DNA of 64,000 bases from the NCBI RefSeq assembly GCF_014224355.1, contig NZ_VNWP01000006.1, forward strand, positions 1 through 64,000, read 5' to 3'. The notes below the pieces were generated by a model. That model searched no databases. It saw nothing but the letters and a program-made list of their open reading frames with translations, and had not been told where the DNA came from. The translations under genes and the position numbers were made by a program. Position 1 is the first letter of the stretch. Every line of letters starts with the position of its first letter. Source of the stretch: Synechococcus sp. BSA11S. Its GTDB lineage: Bacteria > Cyanobacteriota > Cyanobacteriia > PCC-6307 > Cyanobiaceae. Positions 55,340 to 63,099 of the stretch are shown one piece after another.

Positions 55340-55403
55340 CTGTCAGCGTCCTCTGCAGCCGATCGCGGCCATGAACTGGTTTCTTTGCTCCGACGCTCCT
55401 CCA

Positions 55404-55730
55404 TCAGGCTCTCGATCGAAGGGCTGCATCCTGGCGCTCCGGATCGGATGCCCCCTGGCTCAGGGGAGCCTGAGCAACTGATACCGACGAAACGGTCACC
55501 GAGGAGGCCATGGCCTGCTGGCGGTAGGCGCGCAGGCAATACTTGCAACCGCCCGTGGTCTGCAGATGGCGCTCGGGCGTGATCACGATCAGCCGAACGG
55601 GATGATCCAGGCAACGGATCTTGATGGGGCTGCGATAACTGCGGTATTCAATGTCCTCGTAGCTGTAGCGATGTCCAAACCGCTCCATCGCCCGCTTCAG
55701 GAACGTTTCACGATCGATCCTCACAGCCAT
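55404..55730 (-). CDS. DUF723-like protein with C2H-type finger pattern
   Basis: About 108 residues from the start MAVRIDRETFLKRAMERFGH. The segment FLKRAMERFGHRYSYEDIEYRSYRSPIKIRCLDHPVRLIVITPERHLQTTGGCKYC matches the DUF723/homing-endonuclease-associated repeat. It has paired C/H ligands (CLDH...CKYC) and a helix-turn region. In phages and mobile elements the repeat binds DNA. Here it stands alone, and the C-terminal 35 residues look disordered. It may be a relic of a mobile element or a small DNA-binding protein. Confidence 0.65.
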   Translation of the reverse strand: MAVRIDRETFLKRAMERFGHRYSYEDIEYRSYRSPIKIRCLDHPVRLIVITPERHLQTTGGCKYCLRAYRQQAMASSVTVSSVSVAQAPLSQGASDPERQDAALRSRA

Positions 55731-55836
55731 GGACTTCCTTGATTGGCGACAGGCCCAGAACGTCAATCCACTCTCAGCCTATGGGAGAGCTGCCGGGGGC
55801 TGCCCAGGGCCTTCCATCTTTCTGAAGATTCCCGGC

Positions 55837-55857
55837 GGCCAGGAATGTCTCCTGGCC
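55837..55857 (-). terminator. Hairpin downstream of rod linker gene
   Basis: Perfect 8-bp arms GGCCAGGA and TCCTGGCC around ATGTC, about 27 bp after the linker stop on the minus strand. There is no T run, so it may stabilise the mRNA end rather than terminate. Confidence 0.4.
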
Positions 55858-55883
55858 CATGGCTGCCCCGCGCGGTGGATCCC

Positions 55884-56819
55884 TCAGCTGACCACGACGT
55901 TGGTGACCCTCCCGCCCAGGCGGTTGACCCGTTGCAGGGCCTGGTTCATGCGGCTGAACGGAACCCGGATCACGTAAGCGCCACTGCGCACGTAGTCGTT
56001 GTTGGCGATCCCCGTGGCCGAGATGGTGACCAGCCGGCCGCTGCCACTGCTGCTCTCGCCGGAGGAGACCCTCAGAGCCTCCACCCGGTGCTCCTGGGAG
56101 GGGGCCCTCAGGGAGGTTTCCGGAGCGAACTCCGAGGAAATCCCTGATTGTTTGCTCACAACCGCCTTGAACGGTCCTTCCGTGGAGACGATCACCACCC
56201 GAGCCCCGGAACCCCGCACCGGTACGGCTTTGTCCTGGTGCAGGGCTTTGCCGAGGCGGAACTGGGTTCCGCTGGAATCCCCCTTCACCGAGGCCGCCGC
56301 CCCTCGGGCCAGTTGCATCAGCCAGGAGAACTGACGACCTTCATGGCCTTTGGAGTAATCCCAGCCGTGCAGGTAGGGCACACCATCAAGACCAAAACGT
56401 TCCTGGTACTCGTTGCTGTCGATGTAGGAGTCGATCTCGGCATCGTAGCCCTGCTCCTGCAGGATCGTGAAGTGATGCAGCATCTCTGCCTTGTTCTGCG
56501 GCGCTCGACCAAGGAGATGCTTGTGGTTCAGTTCGATGAACCGATAGGGGTTGCAGTTTTCAAAGAATCTGGAGCGATACAGGCCACTCTTGGCCACGGT
56601 TCGCACCAGTTCTCTTACATTCAGATCTCCATTGCGGAACAGGGACTCCGCCCCATTCAGTCGCTCGCTGGCCATCACGTACTGCTGACCGAGCACCTGC
56701 TGATAGACAGCCCGGAGGATCGTGTTCGTGTCCTGCTCGGAGCCGTGCGACCAGCTTTCCCTGTTGCGATCATTGGCGAAGCGATCAATGCCTAAGGCGG
56801 GCGCCTGGACCAGTGCCAT
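55884..56819 (-). CDS. cpcC: Phycobilisome rod linker (CpcC-type)
   Basis: A 311-residue linker. The N-terminal PBS-linker domain (about 30-165) includes TILRAVYQQVLGQQYVMASERLNGAESLFRNGDLNVRELV and NPYRFIELNHKHLLGRAPQNKAEML. The C-terminal CpcD domain (about 255-311) ends DYVRSGAYVIRVPFSRMNQALQRVNRLGGRVTNVVV. This pairing is that of the phycocyanin rod linkers that stack hexamers in the rods; a phycoerythrin-type linker is not excluded. It is not next to cpcBA or other rod genes in this window. Length is near the 290 typical of CpcC. Transcription is probably light- or nutrient-controlled (family knowledge). Confidence 0.9.
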   Translation of the reverse strand: MALVQAPALGIDRFANDRNRESWSHGSEQDTNTILRAVYQQVLGQQYVMASERLNGAESLFRNGDLNVRELVRTVAKSGLYRSRFFENCNPYRFIELNHKHLLGRAPQNKAEMLHHFTILQEQGYDAEIDSYIDSNEYQERFGLDGVPYLHGWDYSKGHEGRQFSWLMQLARGAAASVKGDSSGTQFRLGKALHQDKAVPVRGSGARVVIVSTEGPFKAVVSKQSGISSEFAPETSLRAPSQEHRVEALRVSSGESSSGSGRLVTISATGIANNDYVRSGAYVIRVPFSRMNQALQRVNRLGGRVTNVVVS

Positions 56820-57008
56820 GGGGGAAAATGCGTGTTGGAAGGGAGGAGAAGAGGGGCGACCAAAGGGGTTCCAGACAGGCGGTTATCGAAGCCTGATGGG
56901 AAACGTGCAGACTTTGGTGCCAGCAAGACTCTACGCTGAGTGAGCGTATCCGCGCATTTCTCCATAAGCCTTCAGACAACGCAAAATCTCTTCATGCTCG
57001 AGATACCG

Positions 57009-57400
57009 CTATGGCGTGCTGTGCCGTCGCTTCAGCAGCCAGTCGGCAATGGTTTTGATCTTCTCAACACGAGGATGATCACTGAGATCGTCAAAGGCCG
57101 TGAAGCCAACCATGCCGGCAAGCAGAACGCTTGCGGATGGGTGGGTCCGAGCGATGGTCCGCTCCCCATCCTTCATCTCCTTGTCAATGGATCTTGGAAG
57201 GATGCTCAGTGACAGATCCTCAGTTCCACGCCACTCCTGCTCGGCGTGATTCTCTGCCTCCTGCCGGTGATTCATTTCCCTGTTGGTGCGCAGAAAAGAC
57301 TGAATGAAGACGACTCGGCATCGGCCAGTTCATCATCTCTTGTCACTGTAATCAGGATCTTCTCCTTGTTGATCGAGCCCGCTTCAGCCACTGGTCTCGT
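57009..57400 (-). pseudogene. Class III adenylate/guanylate cyclase remnant
   Basis: The minus strand reads LSLSILPRSIDKEMKDGERTIARTHPSASVLLAGMVGFTAF, the linker and first strand of a class III cyclase catalytic domain. It then jumps to DDLSDHPRVEKIKTIADWLL, which matches the segment after the second metal-binding part. About 25 codons are lost between. The metal-binding aspartate of the FADIVGF-type motif is absent (LAGMVGF). Upstream, LFLRTNREMNH and, in another frame, KEKILITVTRDDELADAESSSF suggest a further frameshift. The gene is dead. Confidence 0.65.
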
Positions 57401-57890
57401 GGCGAATGATCAGCCGGTGATCACCTGGACGATCCAGTCACTGATCCGGCGGGAGAGTGGTGCCTGCAGATCAAAGCCGGTGTCAGGGCCGTTTGTTGAC
57501 CCCTTGGCAGATGGCGCCGCCCCGATCATTCACCCCGCCACCCCGCCGAAGCCTTGCCCAGCGAGGCCCATGGCATTGTGGTGATGCCGTTTTCGTTGCC
57601 GATGATTCCCAGGTCATGCCTGATCACGCTGACATCCAGTCTTGTTGTGATCGCTCTGACCGGTGTCGCTCAGCTCTGGATCCGCACGGCTGAGCACAGA
57701 TTGCATTGGAGTTGCCTTCTTTATGCCTCAGGTGAGAGTCCCGGTGTCGTCACCCGATCGATTCAGACGGTCCTGCCGGGATTCAAGGCCAAGGAGAAGG
57801 AATCCGTCGATGGGGAGCGCCTCTACCGCCTCTGCTCCACGGTGCTCGACTCCGTGGCCTGGTGAAACCAGCGGCAGGCCTGGTCTGGCC
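57401..57890. other. Intergenic, no gene seen
   Basis: Short frames on both strands, none with recognisable content. The part next to the cyclase remnant may be its eroded N-terminal region. Confidence 0.35.
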
Positions 57891-58814
57891 TCAATCGCCT
57901 GCGGCGCGATAACTGCTGCGCACCAGGGGGCCACTGCGCACCTGCTGGAAGCCGAGCTCACGGGCGATCGCCCCGAGCCGCTCGAATTCCGCGGGCTCCC
58001 AGTAGCGCGCCACCGGCAGGTGGGCCAGGGATGGGCGCAGGTACTGACCCAGTGTGAGGCGCTGGCAGTCGACCCGCCTCAGCGCTTTCAGAGTGGCCAC
58101 CACCTCCTCTGGCGTCTCGCCCAGCCCCAGCATCAGCCCTGATTTCGTCGGGATTCCCGGGGCCAGCTCCCGGGCCGCCGCCAGCAACCCCAGGGAGCGC
58201 TCGTAGGTGGCGCCCCGCCTCACCTCCCCCTGCAGCCGCTCGACTGTCTCGAGGTTGTGGTTGAAGCAGACGGGCTGGGCTGCCAGCACAGTGGCCAGCC
58301 GCTGCCGCTGGGCGGCCTCTCCTTCTTCCCGGTGGGTGTGGCCCCCCCAGAAATCCGGGGTGAGCACCTCGATCGCGATCAGGGGATTGCGCTGCCGGAT
58401 CGCCGCCATGGTGCCGGTGAACAGCGCGGCTCCGTGGTCGGCCAGGTCGTCGCGGGCGACGGCGGTGAGCACCACGTAGCGCAGCCCCAGCTGCACCACA
58501 GCCTCCGCCACCCGCTCGGCCTCCCGGGGGTCGAAGGGCTGCGGCGCGCGGCCCTTCTCCACCTGGCAGAACGCACAGCTGCGGGTGCAGATCGGCCCGC
58601 CGAGCAGGAACGTGGCGGTGCCGGCGGCATAACACTCACCCCGATTGGGGCAGCGCCCTTCCTCGCAGATTGTGTGCAGGCGCTGGCCCTTGACCACGGC
58701 CTGAACCGTTTCCAGGGCGGAAGCGCTGCCGATCGGGCGGCGCAGCCAGGCAGGGAGCCGTTCGGCAGGGGGGATCGGGCTGTAACGGCTGGTGCGGCGA
58801 ACCATGACCCTCAC
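57891..58814 (-). CDS. lipA: Lipoyl synthase
   Basis: A 307-residue radical-SAM enzyme inserting two sulfurs into octanoyl groups to make lipoate for 2-oxoacid dehydrogenases. The auxiliary cluster ligands are C50, C55 and C61 in [12 protein letters not shown]. The SAM cluster ligands are C76, C80 and C83 in CTRSCAFC, with [17 protein letters not shown] near the C-terminus. It overlaps the stop of recR by 4 bp, so the two are translationally coupled. A second Met at position 4 is an equally good start. Confidence 0.94.
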   Translation of the reverse strand: MRVMVRRTSRYSPIPPAERLPAWLRRPIGSASALETVQAVVKGQRLHTICEEGRCPNRGECYAAGTATFLLGGPICTRSCAFCQVEKGRAPQPFDPREAERVAEAVVQLGLRYVVLTAVARDDLADHGAALFTGTMAAIRQRNPLIAIEVLTPDFWGGHTHREEGEAAQRQRLATVLAAQPVCFNHNLETVERLQGEVRRGATYERSLGLLAAARELAPGIPTKSGLMLGLGETPEEVVATLKALRRVDCQRLTLGQYLRPSLAHLPVARYWEPAEFERLGAIARELGFQQVRSGPLVRSSYRAAGD

Positions 58815-59410
58815 TCCATCCGGCGCCGGCCCTCCAGGGCCCGCGCCAGGGTGACCTCATCGGCGTACTCGAGCTCGCTACCCACCGGCAGCCCATAGGC
58901 GATGCGGCTCACCAGGCAGAACGGACGCAGCAGCCGGGCCAGATAGAGGCTGGTGGTGTCCCCTTCGACGCTGGGGGGCAGGGCCAGGATCACCTCCCCC
59001 ATCGCCTCCTGATCGACCCGGTGCACCAGGGGCTGGATCTGCAGCAGTTCTGGCCCGATGCCATCCATCGGCGAGATCAGTCCGCCGAGCACGTGGTAGC
59101 CCCCCCTGTACTCACGGGTGCGCTCCAGGGCCAGCAGGTCGCGGGAGTCGGCCACCACGCAGAGCTGACCATTGCGCCGCTCCTCGTTGCGACAGATCTC
59201 GCAGAGAGGTTCGGCCGAGAGGTGAAAACAGCGGCTGCACTGCCCCACCTGACGCCGGGCGCCGACCAGGGCGTCGGCGAAGGCGTGCACCTGTTCCTCG
59301 GGTTGGCGCAGCAGGTGCAGGGCCAGGCGCTGGGCCGTGCGGGGTCCGATCCCAGGAAGGCGCTCGAACTGATCGATCAGCCGCGCCAGGGGCCTGGTGA
59401 AGCCGCTCAG
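58811..59410 (-). CDS. recR: Recombination protein RecR, unusual start
   Basis: About 199 residues. The family N-terminus, [29 protein letters not shown] with its helix-hairpin-helix, is encoded upstream of the first GTG (59290). A four-Cys zinc finger ([16 protein letters not shown]) and a Toprim region ([31 protein letters not shown]) follow. Between an in-frame TAG (59435-59437) and the RPLARL segment there is no ATG, GTG or TTG. The candidates are CTG at 59410 and ATT at 59434. RecR acts with RecO/RecF in gap repair. It overlaps lipA by 4 bp. Confidence 0.85.
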   Translation of the reverse strand: MSGFTRPLARLIDQFERLPGIGPRTAQRLALHLLRQPEEQVHAFADALVGARRQVGQCSRCFHLSAEPLCEICRNEERRNGQLCVVADSRDLLALERTREYRGGYHVLGGLISPMDGIGPELLQIQPLVHRVDQEAMGEVILALPPSVEGDTTSLYLARLLRPFCLVSRIAYGLPVGSELEYADEVTLARALEGRRRME

Positions 59411-59502
59411 GAATCCGCCGCAACTGAGGCCAATCTAGGAGCGAGGCCACCGGCAACAATGGTGTCGGTGTGATCCCACCCCATCCGCTTGCTCGGTATC
59501 CC

Positions 59503-60087
59503 ATGGCGCAGCGCCCTTTGTTTCCCTGGCTCCCTTCCGTTCGTCGGGGTGTGCTCGGCCTGCTGCTGGGGACACTCCTGATGGTGGGCGGCCTGGCCGG
59601 GTGCAGCGCCGCGGCGGCCGGGCTGAATTCCTTCCAGAGCCCGGATGGACGCTATGCCTTTCTCTATCCCACGGGATGGACCCGGGTGGCGGTCAGCAAC
59701 GGCCCCCAGGTGGTCTTCCACGATCTGATCAACAGCGATGAAACCCTCAGCCTGGTGATCTCGGAGGTGAACGCCACCAACGAACTGGATTCTCTCGGCA
59801 GCCCCGTGGCGGTGGGCGAGAAGCTGCGCCGCATCGTGATCGCCCCGGAGGGCAGCGGCCGCGAGGCCGAGCTGGTGCAGGCGGATGAGCGGGACGACGG
59901 CGGCCACACCTTCTACGACCTGGAGTATGCGGTTCATCTCTCCGACCGCGATCGCCACGAGCTGGCCACCGTGGTGGTGGACAGGGGTCGGCTCTACACC
60001 CTGGCGGCGAGCACCAATGAACTGCGCTGGCCGAAGGTGAAGGATCTGTTCCGCAGTGTGATCACCTCCTTCACCCTGCAGATCTGA
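59503..60087 (+). CDS. CyanoP/PsbP-domain lipoprotein
   Basis: A 194-residue protein starting MAQRPLFPWL, with a signal helix (GVLGLLLGTLLMVGGLAGC) ending in an LAGC lipobox, so it should be lipid-anchored on the lumenal side. The PsbP fold contains FQSPDGRYAFLYPTGWTRVAV, VVFHDLINSDETLSLVISEV and a final KDLFRSVITSFTLQI. CyanoP helps early photosystem II assembly, probably by binding D2 (family knowledge). The start is chosen because an earlier in-frame start would precede the signal helix with unneeded residues. The FAD oxidoreductase gene begins 3 bp after its stop. Confidence 0.9.
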   Translation: MAQRPLFPWLPSVRRGVLGLLLGTLLMVGGLAGCSAAAAGLNSFQSPDGRYAFLYPTGWTRVAVSNGPQVVFHDLINSDETLSLVISEVNATNELDSLGSPVAVGEKLRRIVIAPEGSGREAELVQADERDDGGHTFYDLEYAVHLSDRDRHELATVVVDRGRLYTLAASTNELRWPKVKDLFRSVITSFTLQI

Positions 60088-60090
60088 CGC

Positions 60091-61227
60091 TTGGCCGATG
60101 TGCTGGTGATCGGAGCCGGTCTGGCTGGCTCCCTGGTGGCGCTGGCCCTGGCCGAGCGCGGCGCCACGGTGGAACTCCTCGATCCCTGCACAGGCTCTGG
60201 CGCCACGGGTTTCAGTTACGGCGGAGTGCCCTGGTGGGCCGGTGCCCCAGGGCCTATGAACCAGCTGATGGCGTCAGCTCCGGCGGCCTGGAAACGGCTG
60301 GAGTCCCGGCATGGTCCTCTGGGCTGGCGCCCCTGCTCCCTGAGGCTGTACTGGAGCCAGGACGATGGGGCCTCGTCGGTGGACCGGGCCCTGGCCCAGG
60401 TGGAAACCCTGGTGCGCCGCCATCTGGCTGCTGATCAGGTGGAACGCCTGGGCGCCTCGCCTGTCTCGGGAGTGGCAGGAGCGCTGCGAGTCGACTATGG
60501 CCGTGTCGACGGCCATGCGCTTGCCCTGGCCTTGCCCGTGGCCCTGCAGCGGGCCGGCGTGCACTGGCGCCGGGAGCGCTGTGCCCCGCTGCGGCCGGGG
60601 GGCCTGCCCGCCGGGCAGGTGGTGCTTGCCGCCGGGTCCGGTTGTCGTGCCCTCTGGCCGGGCCTGGCCGATCGCCTGCGGGTGAGCTGGGCCGGGGTGC
60701 TGCTGCTGGAGGATCCGCGGCTCACCCGGGAGCTCCTGGACGCCTGCAGCCTCATGCCGGCCAATGACATCCTTATGCCCCTGCTGGCGGAGCGCATGGC
60801 CCTGGAGCAGCGCGCGGAGCAGCTGCAGCAGCCGGCCTGGATCATCGACGCAGGGCTGGCCCCCTGGGGCGATGGCCTGTTGCTGGGTCAGAGCAGCCTG
60901 ATCAGGCCAGGGACCGCCTGTGGAGCCCCGCCCGAGGCTGCACCGTTGGAACTGCGCCTGCGCCGGAGCCTGGGGAGGATCGATCCCCGGCTCGCCAAGG
61001 TGCCCGCCTGTTTCCAGCAGGTGCCTGTGAGCTTCACGGGCTGTGGACCACCGTTGGTGGGCCCTGTGCCAGAGGTGGCGGGCCTGTGGGTGTTTGCCGG
61101 ACTCAGCAGCCCCTTTGCTTTGGCGCCTCCCCTGGCGGAGCTCCTGGCTGATGCGCTTGGAGGAGATCCTCGGGCCGTGGCCCGGTTGCCGGGGGGCTCA
61201 GATGATGCCGTCTCCAACTGGGGCTGA
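60091..61227 (+). CDS. FAD-dependent oxidoreductase (DAO type)
   Basis: A 378-residue flavoprotein. The N-terminal dinucleotide fold is VLVIGAGLAGSLVALALAERGATVELLD with all three glycines. The segment VDGHALALALPVALQRAGV is typical of glycine/D-amino-acid oxidases, and VPVSFTGCGPPLVGPVPEVAGLWVFAGLSSPFALAPPLAELLADAL is the C-terminal FAD-binding part. The substrate is unknown. The start is TTG, with psbP only 3 bp upstream, so the two are cotranscribed. Confidence 0.85.
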   Translation: MADVLVIGAGLAGSLVALALAERGATVELLDPCTGSGATGFSYGGVPWWAGAPGPMNQLMASAPAAWKRLESRHGPLGWRPCSLRLYWSQDDGASSVDRALAQVETLVRRHLAADQVERLGASPVSGVAGALRVDYGRVDGHALALALPVALQRAGVHWRRERCAPLRPGGLPAGQVVLAAGSGCRALWPGLADRLRVSWAGVLLLEDPRLTRELLDACSLMPANDILMPLLAERMALEQRAEQLQQPAWIIDAGLAPWGDGLLLGQSSLIRPGTACGAPPEAAPLELRLRRSLGRIDPRLAKVPACFQQVPVSFTGCGPPLVGPVPEVAGLWVFAGLSSPFALAPPLAELLADALGGDPRAVARLPGGSDDAVSNWG

Positions 61228-61235
61228 GCCTGATC

Positions 61236-62183
61236 TCAGAACAGGTAGCGGTCGCCCTCCAGCCTCTCGCCGGAGGATGTGGATGTGGTGCTGGCTTCCA
61301 CGGAGAGGGGGGGCCAGTCGGCCTCCCAGTAACTGATCCCATGCAGATCAAAGGGGCGTCCACTGAGACGCTCCGCATCGAAGCGGGTGGTGGCCATGGC
61401 GGTGATCAGTCCACCGATCTCCATCGGTCCCAGGTCGGTGTTGAGGTCCTGGCCGGCTGCTCCGATCAGGCTGGGCAGCCGGACCAGGTTCTCGGGCCGG
61501 GTCAGCTTGCTGAACAGGGCGGCCAGCACCAGCTTCTGCCGATCGATCCGGCCCAGGTCACCCTCCTCATCGTGCCGCCAGCGCAGGAAGCCCTCCAGAT
61601 CGCGGCCTTTGAGGGTCTGCAGGCCAGGTTGCAGATCGATGTAGAGGCCCTGGCTGTTGTCGACGTAATACATCCGCTTGGGCACGTCCACCTCCACGCC
61701 GCCGAGCACATCGCCCATGCGGCGGATCGCCCCCAGGTTCACCAGCAGGTGATGGTCGATCGGACGTCCGAGGCGCTCCGAGAGTTCCTGCTTCACCGCT
61801 TCGGCGCCACCGTAGGCATAGAGCGCATTGGCCTTGATTCCCCCGAAACGGGCCGAGTCGATGTAGGTGTCCCTGGGGACCTGGGTGATCCGGGTGACGC
61901 CGTCGGCGATCCGGATCGAGAACATCACATCGGTGTTGCCACCGCTCACGTCGGTGCCCAGCACGAGCACATCGCGGCCCTCACCTCCCCAGGCGGCGAA
62001 GGGATTGCTGAGCTGACCGGTGAGTTTGGCGGTCTGGGTGGCCCAGTCGCCCTTGAGGACTGAGGCCAGGGGGCCAGAGAGGGCCAGACCTCCAGCCAGT
62101 CCAAGCAGCGTCGCCAAGAGAAGCGGGACTCGGCGGGATCTGGGGCTGGAGGTCATCGGCACCGAAGGAGGGTGAGGCTTCAT
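61236..62183 (-). CDS. LCP (LytR-CpsA-Psr) family protein
   Basis: A 315-residue protein with one N-terminal membrane helix (VPLLLATLLGLAGGLALSG) and an extracytoplasmic LCP domain: RDVLVLGTDVSGGNTDVMFSIRI, ITQVPRDTYID, LGGVEVDVPKRMYYVDNSQGLYIDLQPGLQTLKGRDLEGFLRWRHD and DLGRIDRQKLVL. LCP enzymes transfer glycopolymers to peptidoglycan (family knowledge). An arginine/aspartate pair (R, D in GRIDRQ) forms part of the active site. An inverted repeat lies about 115 bp upstream of its start. Confidence 0.9.
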   Translation of the reverse strand: MKPHPPSVPMTSSPRSRRVPLLLATLLGLAGGLALSGPLASVLKGDWATQTAKLTGQLSNPFAAWGGEGRDVLVLGTDVSGGNTDVMFSIRIADGVTRITQVPRDTYIDSARFGGIKANALYAYGGAEAVKQELSERLGRPIDHHLLVNLGAIRRMGDVLGGVEVDVPKRMYYVDNSQGLYIDLQPGLQTLKGRDLEGFLRWRHDEEGDLGRIDRQKLVLAALFSKLTRPENLVRLPSLIGAAGQDLNTDLGPMEIGGLITAMATTRFDAERLSGRPFDLHGISYWEADWPPLSVEASTTSTSSGERLEGDRYLF

Positions 62184-62298
62184 GGACGCCTGGCCGTGGA
62201 AGCCGGCCCGACGGCCCGGAGCTCAGAGGGGAGAAAGCCTGAAGCGCAGGGCATGGGCGTCAGCCATCGATGGGACTGATCCCACCGGTTGTCACGTT

Positions 62299-62317
62299 GA
62301 TGAAACCTTATTTCATC
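62299..62317. promoter_or_regulatory. Inverted repeat upstream of LCP gene
   Basis: A perfect 7-bp inverted repeat GATGAAA-CCTTA-TTTCATC in the 216-bp gap between the LCP gene start and the ParB-like gene. The AT-rich, symmetric sequence looks like a regulator binding site; the regulator is unknown. Confidence 0.35.
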
Positions 62318-62399
62318 CACACCGTCCAGATCCCATTGTCCCTGGGTGGCAATGGTCCAGTTCCCCTGCTGGACCCGGGCTGTGGCTGCCGGCCCGCGT

Positions 62400-63041
62400 T
62401 CAGGGGGGCGGCGGGCCGCCCTGCCCGCCCCGGGCGCGCACCAGGCGTCTGGCCTCGGGCAATGCGGGGTCCAGATCCATCGAGTTGAAGGCCGGCAGGT
62501 CCTGGCGACGCAACCAGCTGCCCCAGTGAAACTCCAGGAAGGGCACCTGGGGTTGGGCGCGGATCAGACCCTCCTGCTTCAGCTTCCAGACCAGGCTGCG
62601 GAAGGGATCGTCCTCCAGGCCGGCCAGGTCCATGGGCAGGCGCTCCGGCGGGTGGGGCCCCCGGCCGCCGGCATCGCGCAGATACAGCCAGCCGCGGCGG
62701 TTCAGCTCTTCAAGGCAGTGGGTGCGACTGGCACCGGAGAGCACCAGCACCACCGCACAGAACGCCGTGGCATCGGCATCCACGTCCAGCAGAGCCCTCA
62801 GCCGGTGATGACGGTCGATCATCCAGTGCTCCCCGGCACTGCTCACGGCCACCGGAACCGGCCGGGTGCGCAGATAACGGCGCCGTTCCGCCGCCGTTTC
62901 CATGCTGAAATCCCGGGCTCTGGAGCGCACCTCCGCCAGTCCGAGGCACAGCTGGGTGGGCTGAAGCCTGCTGATGGGCAGCTCCAGGAGGTCCTGCCTG
63001 GCCAGGGGCGGCAGCTCGAAGGGACCGGATGTCTGGGCCAT
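62400..63041 (-). CDS. ParB-like nuclease-fold protein
   Basis: A 213-residue protein of the ParBc_2 type. The ParB-like core includes RPVPVAVSSAGEHWMIDRHHRLRALLDVDADATAFCAVVLV, with the DRHHR motif that is catalytic or DNA-contacting in this fold. LPMDLAGLEDDPFRSLVWKLKQEG follows. It lacks the HTH and dimer domains of true ParB, and no parA is adjacent, so it is not a partition protein. Function unknown. It lies downstream of the ABC exporter on the same strand. Confidence 0.8.
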   Translation of the reverse strand: MAQTSGPFELPPLARQDLLELPISRLQPTQLCLGLAEVRSRARDFSMETAAERRRYLRTRPVPVAVSSAGEHWMIDRHHRLRALLDVDADATAFCAVVLVLSGASRTHCLEELNRRGWLYLRDAGGRGPHPPERLPMDLAGLEDDPFRSLVWKLKQEGLIRAQPQVPFLEFHWGSWLRRQDLPAFNSMDLDPALPEARRLVRARGGQGGPPPP

Positions 63042-63099
63042 GGGCGAGGGCCCGCCGCCGCTGGGGACCTGGAATCACTGTGGATCCATGGTGGAGCAT

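Noticed and set aside
62400-63041. Chromosome partition ParB
   Set aside because: Only the nuclease-like core is present, without HTH or dimer domain, and no parA or parS was seen.
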